Assembly (NCBI GenBank): GCA_030538255.1
Contig: JAUNUI010000004.1
Coordinates: 62,001 to 126,000 of the forward strand
Reading direction: 5' to 3'
Source of the DNA: Pelistega sp.
GTDB lineage: Bacteria; Pseudomonadota; Gammaproteobacteria; Burkholderiales; Burkholderiaceae_B
DNA: 64,000 nucleotides
Position 1 is the stretch's first letter. The number at the start of each line of letters is the position of its first letter. The notes below the pieces were generated by a model. The model made no database searches, was not told where the DNA came from, and saw only the letters and a list, made by a program, of their open reading frames with translations. Shown here piece after piece: positions 17,950 to 27,957 of the stretch. A program made the translations under genes and the position numbers.

Positions 17950-19392
17950 TTAATTAACCTTATGAGGAATCTGCTGCGCTTGCGCAAGATCACTAGGCGA
18001 CCAACCGCCACCCAGTGCTTTGTAAAGATTGACTTTGTTTTGCAGTGATTCCAATCCTACAGCTAGGAAATTCTGTTGTACGCCTAACAAAGCCACCTGT
18101 GCAGATTGTACTTGTAAAAAACTGTCAATGCCACTGGTATAGCGTAAATTAGATAGATTAAAGCTTTGATATGCCGCTTGCTGCTGCTCACGTAAGGCAT
18201 CCAACTCACGTTTGTAGGTATCAATGCCAATTAAGGCATCGTTAACTTCTTTAAACGCGGTTTGAATAGTTTGTTCATAATTGGCAATTTGCATGTCCTT
18301 ACGAATTTCAGCGACGTTCAAGCTATTACGCAAAGCTCCAGCGGTGAAAATCGGTACGCTAATGGCAGGCGAGAATGACCACATTTCACGACCAGAATCA
18401 AATAAATTGCTCATCTCTAAGCTAGCTAAACCCAACATCCCCGTTAAGCTAATACTAGGGAAAAAGGCAGCACGGGCTGCGCCAATCTGGGCATTAGCAC
18501 CCTTAAGCAGGTGTTCCGCTGCGATAATATCAGGACGGCGCGTCAATAAGTCAGACGGCAAGCCAGCTGGCACATCAGCAATCACTACATCATGACCAAA
18601 GCTAGCGGCAGCCGGTAAATTCACGGGAATGGTTTGGCCAACGAGTAGCGTCAAGGCATTCTGTGCTTGGCCAAGATTGCGTTGTGTCTGTGCTAAAGCA
18701 GCACGTGCGGTGTCTACGCTGGTTTTGGCCTGATTCACTTCAAGCAAGGAGGCCACTCCGGCGTTGTAACGCGAGTTCACAAGCTTATAAGTATTTTCGT
18801 AAGCCGTCAATGTGCGTGCAACCAGAGTTTCCATCTCTTGCATAGTGCGTACAGTAAAGTAGGTGTTAGCCACTGCCGCCACTAAACTGATTTGTGCTGC
18901 ACGTTGCGCTTGTTCAGTCGCAAAATAGCTCTGTAAGGCGGTTTCGTTATTATTCCGTACTTTGCCCCAGAAATCGATTTCATAGCTATTCAAACCTAAA
19001 CCAACGGAATAACTATGCGTGGTATCACGGGTACGGGTCTGACTCATATCCGCTGGCATTCTGCCGTGCGTCCCTTGGCCACTGATACCGACTTGTGGAA
19101 ATAAGGCACTATATGAAATACCGTATTGAGCACGCGCTTCATCCACGCGCTGGGTTGCCATACGTAAATCACGATTATTATCTAAGGCAAGTTGAATAAG
19201 TGATTTTAGACGTGGATCACGAAAGAAACTCTGCCAGCTAATATCTGCAGCCGTCTGCCCTGCTACGCCTGGTTTGACATAATCAGCCGCAATTGGCGCA
19301 ACTGGCTGCTCGTATTTTGGGGCAAAATTACATGCTGCCAAAAATAGGCTCAAACTTAGAACAGATACACGTGGAACAAATCGAATACTCAT
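17950..19392 (-). CDS. Outer-membrane efflux channel lipoprotein, OprM/NodT family
   Basis: A 480-residue TolC-like channel. The signal peptide ends in the lipobox LAAC, giving an acylated Cys at residue 21, followed by NFAPKYEQP, typical of OprM-type proteins. Two outer-membrane-efflux repeats follow, with [17 protein letters not shown] and [14 protein letters not shown] as the periodic helical segments and LLTRRPDI between them. It starts two bases after the RND pump stop codon, so it belongs to a three-gene tripartite pump, exporting drugs from inner membrane or periplasm to the outside. The gene symbol is left blank because several OprM paralogues are possible. Confidence 0.92.
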   Translation of the reverse strand: MSIRFVPRVSVLSLSLFLAACNFAPKYEQPVAPIAADYVKPGVAGQTAADISWQSFFRDPRLKSLIQLALDNNRDLRMATQRVDEARAQYGISYSALFPQVGISGQGTHGRMPADMSQTRTRDTTHSYSVGLGLNSYEIDFWGKVRNNNETALQSYFATEQAQRAAQISLVAAVANTYFTVRTMQEMETLVARTLTAYENTYKLVNSRYNAGVASLLEVNQAKTSVDTARAALAQTQRNLGQAQNALTLLVGQTIPVNLPAAASFGHDVVIADVPAGLPSDLLTRRPDIIAAEHLLKGANAQIGAARAAFFPSISLTGMLGLASLEMSNLFDSGREMWSFSPAISVPIFTAGALRNSLNVAEIRKDMQIANYEQTIQTAFKEVNDALIGIDTYKRELDALREQQQAAYQSFNLSNLRYTSGIDSFLQVQSAQVALLGVQQNFLAVGLESLQNKVNLYKALGGGWSPSDLAQAQQIPHKVN

Positions 19393-19394
19393 GT

Positions 19395-22300
19395 TTACTT
19401 ACCTTCTGGACGGTTATCTGTATGTTCAAAATCAGGCATATCAGCATAGATATCTTGTTTTGTCGATTGCAATGCGGTCTCTTGTGCATGCATCTGCTGC
19501 TGAGAGCCTAATAAGCGTGGCTTAGATTTGAAGAATCGTAAGACTACCACAAAGAAGACAGGCACGAAGAATACGGAGAAAGGTGTTGCCGCTAACATAC
19601 CACCTAATACCGCAAGACCAATCGCTTGTTGACCTGCCGCGCCCTCACCTGTTGCCATGGCCAAAGGTACCACACCCATAATAAAAGCAAATGAAGTCAT
19701 CAGAATTGGACGGAAGCGTAAATGGGCAGCCTCAACGGCTGACTCAATTAAGCCCGTTCCCGTGGCATACGCATCCTTAGCAAACTCCACAATAAGAATC
19801 GCATTCTTCGCCGACAATCCAATCACCGTAATCATACCAACTTGGAAATAAATATCGTTCGACATACCCAAGATAGCGGTTAAACCGATGGTACCCAACA
19901 TGCCGAGTGGCACAATTAATAAGGCAGCGAGCGGAATTGACCAGCTTTCATAGAGAGCAGCTAAGACAAGGAAGACCACGATCATTGCTAAACCCATTAG
20001 GATTGGTGCTTGGTTACCTGCTTGAATCTCTTGATACGATAAACCAGACCATTCATAACCAATACCATTTGGTAGCTCATTCTCAATAATATCAACGAGC
20101 TTATCCATGGCTTCACTATTCGCATAGCCAGGAGCAGCTGCACCTTGAATAGTTAATGCGTCATAACTATTATAGCGAGTTACTTGCATCGGACCATTGC
20201 TCCATTCGACATTCAACACGGAGCCAAGATCAACTAAACCACCAGTATTATTGCGAACCTTAAGGGTAAGCACATCATCTACGCTCATACGTCCCTGTTC
20301 ATCCGCTTGCACCCAGACGTTCTGCATGCGACCCATATTCGGGTACTTACCGATAAATGAGGTACCAACCGCCGTACTCATAACCGAGCGTACTTCAGCC
20401 ATGCTAACACCTAAGGCAGCAATTTTCTCACGGTCAACGACCAACTCTAATTGTGGACCTGGTCCTAAACCCGCGATACGTGGGTCAACAATAACACCTG
20501 AGGCACGTGCGCTATGCAGCAATTGCTGGGCGGCATCACGTAGAGCCTCTTGGCCTAAGTTACCACGATCTTGTAGACGCAAGTCGAAGCCCGATGAGTT
20601 ACCCAAAGATGGAATCGCAGGTGGCGTAATACTGAAGATTGTTGCATCAGGTACACCAAACAATAAGGCCCCTGTCGCACGCCCCGCTAAAGCGGCAGAA
20701 CTATTTTCCGGCTTAGTGCGTGTTTCGAATGATTTTAATGAGGCAAAAGCAATACCCGCATTCAAACCACTACCGTTAAAACTAAAGCCTTGAACCGCAA
20801 TAATACTTGCGGTTTCTTCTTGGTTTAGATAGAAGTTTTCAACTTGCTCAAGCACTTTCACCGTACGTTCTGCTGTCGACCCGGAAGGTAACTCTACCAG
20901 AGTAAAGGTCACTGCCTGGTCTTCCTCTGGCATAAACGAGCTTGGTAATTGGCTAAAGAGATAGAAAGCACCACCCACCAAGGCGGCGTATAAAATCATC
21001 ATGCGCACGCCACGTTTTACCAAGGCAGCGACAGTGCGAGAATAACGACTCGTAAGTTTATCAAAACTACGGTTAAACCAACCAAAGAAACCTTTTTTCT
21101 CTAGGTTATGTCCCTTAGGAATCGGTTTTAAGATCGTCGCACATAAGGCCGGAGTGAAGGTAAGTGCTAAGAAACCTGAGAAGAAAATCGATACTGCCAT
21201 CGCAACCGCAAATTGACGATAAATAATGCCCGATGAACCCGACATAAATAATAGCGGGAAGAATACCGTGATCAAGACTAAGGTAATACCTACAATCGCA
21301 CCGGATACTTGCGGCATGGCTTTAATCGTCGCTTCTAATGGCGGCAGCCCTTCGGTCGCCATAATACGCTCAACGTTCTCCACCACCACAATCGCATCGT
21401 CCACCAGAATACCGATTGACAGCACCATGGCGAACATGGTCATGGTATTAATCGAGTAGCCAAAGAACAGCATACATGCAATCGTACCCAATAAGGCTAC
21501 AGGCACAACAATCGAAGGAATTAGGGTATAGCGGAAATTCTGTAAGAATAAGAACATCACTACGAACACCAAGCCAATCGCTTCAATCAGAGTGTAGAAC
21601 ACCTTCATGATTGATTTCTCAACATAAGGCGAAGTGTCGTAAGGGATCACATAGTCTACGCTAGCAGGGAAATAACGCTTTAAGTTTTCTAGTTCGGCTT
21701 TAACTAAACCAGCCGTTTCTAGGGCGTTGGCATTCGGTGCGAGCGACACCGCAAACGAGGCAGTTGGTCTACCATCTAAGCGTCCTTGGAAGTTATAAGA
21801 GTCTTGACCGATTTCAACTTTGGCCACATCTTTAAGACGGACAATTGCTCCACTCAAGTCTGAACGCAATACCACTTCTTCAAAGTCTTTGACCGTCGTT
21901 AACTCACCATTCGAGCGCACAATAGCACTAATGGTTTGATCTTCGGGTGTTGGCGGTGAACCTAATACCCCTGCAGAAACCAGCATATGCTGCTCTCTTA
22001 AGGCATTATTCACATCGCTCATACTCATGCCAAAGCTCGTGAGTTTATTTGGATCAACCCATACACGCATGGCGCGTTGGGCACCAAATAATTGAAAGGT
22101 ACCTACGCCTTTAATACGTGAAATACTATTCTGTATGTTACGTGCGATATAGTCAGCTAAGTCGGCACTTGAATAAGAGCCATCGTCAGAAGTGATAGAG
22201 CCTAATAAGAGGAAGTTACTGTTGGCTTTAGCAAAGCGTAAGCCTTGCTGAATCACCGCTGAGGGTAATGCGGCAGTCACGTTAGAAACCTTATTTTGGG

Positions 22301-22619
22301 TTTCAATCTGCGCCATCTCGGGGTCGGTGCCTGGCTCGAAGGTTACCTTAATTAAAGCATTACCGTTGGTGTCACTGGTTGATTCATAATAAATCATACC
22401 CTTAGCACCGTTAAGCTCATCCTCAATGATACTGGTGACAGATCGAGAAACTTCTTCAGGCGAGGCACCAGGGTAAAAGGCTCTAATTTCAATAGTCGGT
22501 GGTGCGACTTCAGGATACTGTGAAATTGGCATGCTTGGGATAGATAACAAGCCAACGAATGTAATCAAGATAGCAACCACCCATGCGAAAATGGGTCGGT
22601 GGATAAAAAATTGTGGCAT
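19395..22619 (-). CDS. RND multidrug efflux pump, HAE-1 (AcrB/MexB) family
   Basis: A 1074-residue inner-membrane proton antiporter. It begins MPQFFIHRPIFAWVVAILI and has the duplicated six-helix layout. The proton-relay acids are the pair in SIGILVDDAIVVVENV (helix 4), and the helix 10 lysine lies in GLSAKNAILIVEFAKD. ALPSAV and the pore and porter domains match the AcrB subgroup of hydrophobic and amphiphilic drug pumps rather than metal pumps. It is flanked by its adaptor upstream (9-bp gap) and channel downstream (2-bp gap). No dedicated regulator gene is adjacent, so control is probably from elsewhere. Confidence 0.95.
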   Translation of the reverse strand: MPQFFIHRPIFAWVVAILITFVGLLSIPSMPISQYPEVAPPTIEIRAFYPGASPEEVSRSVTSIIEDELNGAKGMIYYESTSDTNGNALIKVTFEPGTDPEMAQIETQNKVSNVTAALPSAVIQQGLRFAKANSNFLLLGSITSDDGSYSSADLADYIARNIQNSISRIKGVGTFQLFGAQRAMRVWVDPNKLTSFGMSMSDVNNALREQHMLVSAGVLGSPPTPEDQTISAIVRSNGELTTVKDFEEVVLRSDLSGAIVRLKDVAKVEIGQDSYNFQGRLDGRPTASFAVSLAPNANALETAGLVKAELENLKRYFPASVDYVIPYDTSPYVEKSIMKVFYTLIEAIGLVFVVMFLFLQNFRYTLIPSIVVPVALLGTIACMLFFGYSINTMTMFAMVLSIGILVDDAIVVVENVERIMATEGLPPLEATIKAMPQVSGAIVGITLVLITVFFPLLFMSGSSGIIYRQFAVAMAVSIFFSGFLALTFTPALCATILKPIPKGHNLEKKGFFGWFNRSFDKLTSRYSRTVAALVKRGVRMMILYAALVGGAFYLFSQLPSSFMPEEDQAVTFTLVELPSGSTAERTVKVLEQVENFYLNQEETASIIAVQGFSFNGSGLNAGIAFASLKSFETRTKPENSSAALAGRATGALLFGVPDATIFSITPPAIPSLGNSSGFDLRLQDRGNLGQEALRDAAQQLLHSARASGVIVDPRIAGLGPGPQLELVVDREKIAALGVSMAEVRSVMSTAVGTSFIGKYPNMGRMQNVWVQADEQGRMSVDDVLTLKVRNNTGGLVDLGSVLNVEWSNGPMQVTRYNSYDALTIQGAAAPGYANSEAMDKLVDIIENELPNGIGYEWSGLSYQEIQAGNQAPILMGLAMIVVFLVLAALYESWSIPLAALLIVPLGMLGTIGLTAILGMSNDIYFQVGMITVIGLSAKNAILIVEFAKDAYATGTGLIESAVEAAHLRFRPILMTSFAFIMGVVPLAMATGEGAAGQQAIGLAVLGGMLAATPFSVFFVPVFFVVVLRFFKSKPRLLGSQQQMHAQETALQSTKQDIYADMPDFEHTDNRPEGK

Positions 22620-22628
22620 GTTCTTCCC

Positions 22629-23864
22629 TTAGTTCGCGCCTGCTGGCTCTGTTGCTGGGCTCTGTGCATTATCTGATGCTTTTTCAGGTGCTGCAGTCTC
22701 AGCAGGTTTAGCATCAGGGTCTTTCGACCATGGCACTGAATTAACAGGCATACCTGGACCAATTTTAGAGAAGCCCTCTACAATCAATTGATCGCCCACA
22801 GCAACTCCGTCGATTAGAATCGTACGGCTACCAATCACTTCCGCTTCTTTAACAACACTTGGTACCACCTTGCCATCGCGTACTAAGAGTACATTACTAC
22901 CACCATCAGAACGACGCTGTAAGGCTTGTGTTGGCACAAGAATCGCTTGCTTATTAATGCCACGCATAATTTGAACGCGGACAAACATACCTGGTAATAA
23001 AATATTGTCGTGATTAGGGAAGATTGCACGTAAATTAACCTTGCCTGTGGCTGGGTCGACTGTTACACCACTAAATAATAGCTTACCTGTATGCTCATAG
23101 ACAGTCCCGTCTTCAAGCTCCAGGGATACACTGGCGCTTTCACCATCATCCGCTCGCTCTAATTGCCCACTGGCCAAAGCTCTACGCAAACTGCTAAGTT
23201 CAGTAGCTGATTGAGTAAAATCGACATACACCTCATTGAGCTGCTGCACTTTAGCCATAGGAGTTGCGCCCATTGCACTGACTAAGGCGCCTTCGGTCAC
23301 TAAGTTGCGGTTAATAATACCGTCGATCGGTGATACCACATCGGTATATGACAGATTAATTTTTGCTGACTCCAAAGCTGCTTTAGCGGCCTCAACTGCC
23401 GCTGCTGATTGGCCAGAACTTGCTATCGCATTATCATACTCTTGCTTACTGACCGCATTCGATTTGACTAAGCTTGCATAACGATTGGCTAAGCTGCGAG
23501 CACTGCGTGCCGTTGCCTGCGCTTGATTCAATGAAGCTTGCGCTTGATTTACTTGAGCTTGATAGATTGCGGGATCAATTTTAAATAACAACTGCCCTTC
23601 TTTAACTTGACTACCCTGTTCAAAATGAATACTTTGCACAATGCCATCAACACGGGCACGTACCTCAGCATCTTTCAATGCATTAATACGGCCAGGTAAG
23701 GTCGAGGTGATGCGCGCTTCTTCAGTCTTGATACTGATAGTGGCCACATTCATGGGCGGTGATTGACGTTCTTCCTGAGGCTTTTTACATGCACTCAGCA
23801 CAAAGACAGATGTTAAAGCGAGTAATAACAAACCACGCTTGTGAGAAGATACAGTTGTTTTCAT
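22629..23864 (-). CDS. RND efflux periplasmic adaptor lipoprotein (AcrA/MexA type)
   Basis: A 411-residue membrane-fusion protein. The signal peptide ends in lipobox LSAC, so it is anchored to the inner membrane from the periplasmic side. A split lipoyl domain flanks an alpha-hairpin (VRARVDGIVQSIHFEQGSQVKEGQLLFKID near 67-96 and INLSYTDVVSPIDGIINRNLVTEGALV later), followed by beta-barrel and membrane-proximal domains. The Pro/Ala/Glu-rich C-terminus is disordered. It is the first gene of the efflux operon; a 430-bp non-coding gap upstream should hold its promoter. Confidence 0.93.
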   Translation of the reverse strand: MKTTVSSHKRGLLLLALTSVFVLSACKKPQEERQSPPMNVATISIKTEEARITSTLPGRINALKDAEVRARVDGIVQSIHFEQGSQVKEGQLLFKIDPAIYQAQVNQAQASLNQAQATARSARSLANRYASLVKSNAVSKQEYDNAIASSGQSAAAVEAAKAALESAKINLSYTDVVSPIDGIINRNLVTEGALVSAMGATPMAKVQQLNEVYVDFTQSATELSSLRRALASGQLERADDGESASVSLELEDGTVYEHTGKLLFSGVTVDPATGKVNLRAIFPNHDNILLPGMFVRVQIMRGINKQAILVPTQALQRRSDGGSNVLLVRDGKVVPSVVKEAEVIGSRTILIDGVAVGDQLIVEGFSKIGPGMPVNSVPWSKDPDAKPAETAAPEKASDNAQSPATEPAGAN

Positions 23865-24293
23865 AAGTAATTCTTGTTAGAAGTCACGTTATATGGGCTT
23901 ATACGTGAGTAATTGAGTAATCGAATGTGGTATTATAAAAAATAATATCTGCTTAGGCAAGTATTTTGCCTTGACATCAATGCTTATCTTTTCGATATGT
24001 TACAAAAAAATAAATTCTTTACAATAAGAAGGCTACATTGTTACCCAATGTAGCCTTCTTAAGCATCATATGAGAGAGATAAAAAACCAATAATTGATTT
24101 TGATGGTATTGACTAAGTCTATCAGTTCTCATGTAAGGTCTCTTAAATGATGTTGCTGTTTAGAGGATACCTTATTATGAGGACAAAGTAATGAAAAATA
24201 AGAATAAATTATGCTTTTCTATTCGTTGCTTGAGTTGCAAGAATTAGCGAATCATTCTCGCTAAAGCCGCAAAACCGAGGGCATCATCCTCGC
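23865..24293. other. Non-coding gap upstream of the efflux operon
   Basis: No credible gene is seen. It holds the terminator of the ABC importer operon (listed separately) and, to its left, the presumed efflux promoter. A weakly similar pair of GATGATGCC-containing segments straddles the end of the ABC ATPase gene, but the match is too short to call a duplication. Confidence 0.5.
24026..24060 (-). terminator. Intrinsic terminator of the ABC importer operon
   Basis: AAGAAGGCTACATTG and CAATGTAGCCTTCTT form a perfect 15-bp stem around a five-base loop, with A/T-rich flanks including a long A-run to the left (U-tail on the minus transcript). Its stem resembles the one after norB (GGCTAC core). 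Confidence 0.85.
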
Positions 24294-25094
24294 TTAAGTT
24301 AAGATCAAGGCATCATCATCAATCTCTTCGCCACGAACTTTTTCAAACATCAGTAATAAGTCCTTAACCGTCAGATTCTTGCGCTCATCGCCGCTGACAT
24401 CTAAGACAACTTTCCCTTGATGCAACATTACGGTCCGCTCCCCTACTTCTAAGGCTTGTTTCATACTGTGCGTTACCATCATGGTCGTGAGTTTCTGCTC
24501 AGTAACAATTTTCTCGGTGAGCTCCAAGACAAAGCTTGCGGTTCTAGGGTCAAGTGCAGCCGTATGTTCATCGAGTAACAATATCTTGCTAGGCTGCAGC
24601 GATGCCATCAATAAACTAACCGCCTGACGTTGACCTCCTGACAGCAAGCCTATGCGATCAGTTAAGCGATTCTCCAAACCCAGGCCAAGAATTTTCAATC
24701 GCTCACGAAATAAATCATGCATAAAGTTTTTAACGGCACGACCTAAACCTCGACGCTCACCACGTTGATAGGCTAATGCCAGATTTTCTTCAATCGTGAG
24801 ATCTTCACAGGTGCCAGCCATTGGGTCTTGAAATACGCGCGCGACTTCGTGGGCACGCTGCCAGCTCTTTTTCTTGGTGACGTCGATCTCATCCAATAAA
24901 ATAGACCCGCTATCCACTAAAATTTCGCCTGCAATTGCATTAAGAAAGGTAGACTTACCTGCGCCATTAGAGCCAATTACGGCGACAAATTGCCCCTCAG
25001 GGATATGTAAGCTCATACCTTGTAAGGCACGCGTTTCAATGGGCGTACCAGGATTGAAGGTAATATGTAAATTATCCGCTTTTAACATGGCCAT
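24294..25094 (-). CDS. ABC importer ATP-binding subunit (TrpZ-like)
   Basis: A 266-residue ABC ATPase with Walker A GSNGAGKST (41-49), signature LSGGQ (151-155), Walker B ILLLDE (171-176) and the switch His in VTHSMKQA. It overlaps the permease gene by one base (TAATG), showing tight coupling. With the PF04392-type binding protein and the single permease it forms an importer of the TrpXYZ-like class, whose members have been linked to aromatic amino acids. The substrate here is unproven. A second ATG two codons in is an alternative start. Confidence 0.88.
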   Translation of the reverse strand: MAMLKADNLHITFNPGTPIETRALQGMSLHIPEGQFVAVIGSNGAGKSTFLNAIAGEILVDSGSILLDEIDVTKKKSWQRAHEVARVFQDPMAGTCEDLTIEENLALAYQRGERRGLGRAVKNFMHDLFRERLKILGLGLENRLTDRIGLLSGGQRQAVSLLMASLQPSKILLLDEHTAALDPRTASFVLELTEKIVTEQKLTTMMVTHSMKQALEVGERTVMLHQGKVVLDVSGDERKNLTVKDLLLMFEKVRGEEIDDDALILT

Positions 25095-25972
25095 TACCTT
25101 TTAAGCATCTTTTTGAGTTTCGGAAGAATTAAGGCGAATGTAACTAATAAAGCCGTAATTAAGTTTAGGTCTTGCGCTTTTAAGCCAATAAAATCGCTGT
25201 TCAGGGCTAAAGCGATGAAAAAACGATAAAGTATGGCGCCTAAAATGACTGATAAAGTAATGAGCACAAAACGACGTGCTGTAAAAATACTTTGTCCAAC
25301 AATTACGGCTGCTAAACCAATCACAATGGTACCGATACCCATTGAGATATCAGAACCACCTTGTGACTGTGCAAATAAAGAGCCGCCTAAACCCACTAAA
25401 CCATTAGATATGGCCATACCTAACATCACCATGCGATCTGTTGCAACCCCTTGGGCACGCGCCATGCGTAAGTTCGAGCCGGTTGAACGCATAGCTAAGC
25501 CTGTTTGTGTGGAGAAAAACCAATCTATGCCTAACTTTGCGAGGATGACAATCAGCATCAGTAAAACTGGCCGCCAATACATGTCCTCAAGCTCCCCGGG
25601 CTGTAACACCGTAAAGACAGTATCATTCAGAATTAAGGGGATGTTGGGGCCGTCCATAATGCGAAGGTTAATGGAATACAGAGCCGTCATCATTAAAATT
25701 GAGGCCAAGAGATCCATAATGCCTAATTTGACATTCAACCAGCCAGTAATCATGCCAGCAAAGCAACAACATAAGGTAGCCACAAGGCTTGCGGTAAATG
25801 GGTCAAAGCCTTGGCTAATCATGACAGCCGTTACGGCACCACCGGTGGCGAAGGTGCCATCTACAGTAAGATCAGGAAAACGAAGAATTCGAAAGGAGAT
25901 AAAAACTCCAAGTGCGACTAAGCTGTAAATAAAACCAAGCTCAATCGCACCTAAGGATGCAAATAAAGACAT
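25094..25972 (-). CDS. ABC importer permease (TrpY-like)
   Basis: A 292-residue inner-membrane protein with about eight helices, resembling branched-chain and sugar ABC permeases. The N-terminal IELGFIYSLVALGVFISFRILRFPDLTVDG is characteristic of permeases that partner PF04392 binding proteins. RAQGVATDRMVMLGMAISNGLVGLGG is the cytoplasmic coupling loop and following helix. It starts 15 bp after the binding-protein gene, and the ATPase gene overlaps its stop codon. Confidence 0.88.
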   Translation of the reverse strand: MSLFASLGAIELGFIYSLVALGVFISFRILRFPDLTVDGTFATGGAVTAVMISQGFDPFTASLVATLCCCFAGMITGWLNVKLGIMDLLASILMMTALYSINLRIMDGPNIPLILNDTVFTVLQPGELEDMYWRPVLLMLIVILAKLGIDWFFSTQTGLAMRSTGSNLRMARAQGVATDRMVMLGMAISNGLVGLGGSLFAQSQGGSDISMGIGTIVIGLAAVIVGQSIFTARRFVLITLSVILGAILYRFFIALALNSDFIGLKAQDLNLITALLVTFALILPKLKKMLKR

Positions 25973-25987
25973 AGATTAAATAAAAAA

Positions 25988-26953
25988 TTACTCGATAATT
26001 TGACTAGCTTCTTTGAGGATGGCTTCGCTCAACTCAAGACCTTGGTCTTTAGCTGCCTTTTTATTGAGGTGTAACTGAAGGGTTTTTGAGGTTTCTGATG
26101 GAATTGCACCAGGATTTTCACCGTTAAAAATACGTGCGACGATCTTACCAGCCTGTTCACCAATGCCATAATAACTTAAGCCTAAAGCAGCAATCGCACC
26201 ACGTTTAACACTATCCGTATCCGAGGCAATTAAGGGAATATCCGCCTCATTGCTGACTTTAGCAAGCGCTTCAAAAGCAGAAACCACATTATTGTCAGTG
26301 TTGGTATAGATAACATCCACTTTACCGACTAAGCTACGTGCTGCCGAACCTACATCAACCGAGCGAGGTGCCGAGGCTTCAACAAGTGTCATATCATGCT
26401 TAGGCAACAAATCCTTGAGTGCATTCACCACCACAACCGAGTTAGCTTCTCCAGGGTTATAAACGATACCAACTCGCTTAGCTGTGGGCACAATTTTCTT
26501 AATCAGTTCAACTTGAGGCTCTAATTCTAGAACGTCAGATACGCCAGTGACATTAGTGCCTGAAGCTTCCATAGTGCTCACCAATTGCGCCTCAATTGGA
26601 GCTGTTACAGCGGCATACACCAAGGGTAAAGTTTTGCTTGCTGCCACAACCGCTTGTGCGGATGGGGTTCCAATCGCTACGATGACATCAGGCTTTTCAC
26701 CAATAAATTGGCGCGCAATCTGTGCAGCAGTGCCAGTATTGCCTTGTGCACTTTGATAGTCAACTTTTAAATTCTTACCTTCTACAAAACCTTCTTCAGC
26801 TAAGGCTTTAATCACACCATCACGGGCAGCGTCTAAGGCTGGATGTTCTACGATTGCAGTAATCGCCACATGCTTATTTTGTGCTAAAGCAGTACCTGCA
26901 GTTAAACCGAGAACTAGGGCTAAGGCAGACAATTTAAAGCTTTTTAGCAACAT
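25988..26953 (-). CDS. ABC importer substrate-binding protein (TrpX-like, PF04392 type)
   Basis: A 321-residue periplasmic protein with a signal peptide ending ALA (22-24). The mature part begins NKHVAITAIVEHPALDAARDGV and contains VIVAIGTPSAQAV and VYAAVTAPIEA, which mark the ABC_sub_bind family. Members in Gram-positives (TrpX) bind aromatic amino acids, but many homologues have unknown ligands. It is the first gene of the operon. The leader upstream holds three CTAG motifs, two of them in an inverted repeat. Confidence 0.9.
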   Translation of the reverse strand: MLLKSFKLSALALVLGLTAGTALAQNKHVAITAIVEHPALDAARDGVIKALAEEGFVEGKNLKVDYQSAQGNTGTAAQIARQFIGEKPDVIVAIGTPSAQAVVAASKTLPLVYAAVTAPIEAQLVSTMEASGTNVTGVSDVLELEPQVELIKKIVPTAKRVGIVYNPGEANSVVVVNALKDLLPKHDMTLVEASAPRSVDVGSAARSLVGKVDVIYTNTDNNVVSAFEALAKVSNEADIPLIASDTDSVKRGAIAALGLSYYGIGEQAGKIVARIFNGENPGAIPSETSKTLQLHLNKKAAKDQGLELSEAILKEASQIIE

Positions 26954-27017
26954 AGAAAACTCCTAATGAGAAATTGTAAAACGTGAAATACTACACAGTT
27001 TTATCTGAATATGAAAC

Positions 27018-27047
27018 CTAGTGTTCAAACTCTAGTAGAAACACTAG
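27018..27047. promoter_or_regulatory. Inverted repeat with three CTAG motifs upstream of the ABC importer operon
   Basis: CTAGTGTT (27018-27025) pairs with AACACTAG (27040-27047), and a third CTAG lies between them. CTAG-rich symmetric sites are a feature of TrpR operators in enterobacteria, but no trpR gene is visible here. It may be an operator or an RNA stem in the leader. Confidence 0.4.
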
Positions 27048-27155
27048 TATTAAACTACACATTACGCTAACAACAGCATATGGCAATAGTGTCTTTTCGT
27101 TTATTAACAGCGGATTTAGCGGATGCTGGTAACAAACAGAATGCTTAGTAATTAA

Positions 27156-27953
27156 CTAAACCGTAAACTCGTGCTCAGCCAGACCTTGGGCATTAGCTTT
27201 GGTGCGTAACTGTGGCTCTAACTCTTTGGCCATCAGTAAAGCCTCAATTTCCGCAAAGCGTTCGAGCACGCGAGCTCGTGCGTAATAGTCTTCTTCTTTC
27301 ACTATCAGGGGCGCACCCTTGAAGGCTAAGACAATACGGTTGCCGTCTTCAGTTTCATCAAATAATAAGGTCCGATCAGCGAATGCTTTATTGATATTTT
27401 CGATATTTCTGGCAAAGCTTGGATGATGCCCAAATAAATTCACCACTAAAATACTATTATCATTCAGGGTCTTATAGCAATTTTTATAAAACTCTAAGGA
27501 GCTTGCAACGGGGCCTTGGGCGGTATAGTCATACAGGTCCACTAAGAGAACCTCACAACTATTCTTCTGCTCGGGATGCTTAACCCATTGTTGGGCATCT
27601 TCGTGGGTAATCTTAAAGCGCTCTTGCTTAGGTAAGCGAAAATATTGTTGGCAAAAAGCAGTGACACTTGGGTTCCACTCAAGTACCTCGACCTCAGCCT
27701 TAGTATATTTCATGCAATAGCGAGCTAAAGAGCCCGCCCCTAAGCCAAGCACACCAATTTTATTGACGGACTTGGACGATAAAAACAAGAGCCAAGCCAT
27801 CATTTGTCGCGTATAGAGAAATACTAGGCGTGACGGATGAGAAATCTGCATGGCGCCCTGAATCCAAGGGCTGCCAAAGTGAAGGTAGCGCACACCGTCC
27901 ATTTCGGATAGTGTTGGCATATCAAGTTCTGGATGGTGTGCGCGTTTACTCAC
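27156..27953 (-). CDS. Spermidine-synthase-like SAM-dependent protein
   Basis: A 265-residue protein with a Rossmann fold of the polyamine synthase/methyltransferase type: IGVLGLGAGSLARYC (66-80), the acidic VEVLEWNP at the next strand, and VLLVDLYDYTAQGPV. It lacks the full substrate loop of true spermidine synthases, so catalysis of aminopropyl transfer is not assured. I chose GTG at 27951-27953, four bases after the thiolase stop, because the longer open frame would run back through the thiolase gene. It is probably coupled to the thiolase. Conserved homologues in Burkholderiales are annotated as spermidine synthase. Confidence 0.75.
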   Translation of the reverse strand: MSKRAHHPELDMPTLSEMDGVRYLHFGSPWIQGAMQISHPSRLVFLYTRQMMAWLLFLSSKSVNKIGVLGLGAGSLARYCMKYTKAEVEVLEWNPSVTAFCQQYFRLPKQERFKITHEDAQQWVKHPEQKNSCEVLLVDLYDYTAQGPVASSLEFYKNCYKTLNDNSILVVNLFGHHPSFARNIENINKAFADRTLLFDETEDGNRIVLAFKGAPLIVKEEDYYARARVLERFAEIEALLMAKELEPQLRTKANAQGLAEHEFTV

Positions 27954-27957
27954 TTGT

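Noticed and set aside
17943-18011. 23-codon N-terminal extension of pdxJ
   Set aside because: It overlaps the end of the outer-membrane channel gene and is not part of the conserved PdxJ N-terminus, which begins [15 protein letters not shown].
20197-20793. Plus-strand open frame of 198 codons inside the RND pump gene
   Set aside because: Antisense to a strongly conserved pump gene; no ribosome site or recognisable domain.
25233-25928. Long plus-strand open frame of 231 codons over the ABC permease gene
   Set aside because: It is antisense to a clearly conserved permease, and its composition (Pro/Lys/Arg-rich, no motif) is that of a shadow frame.
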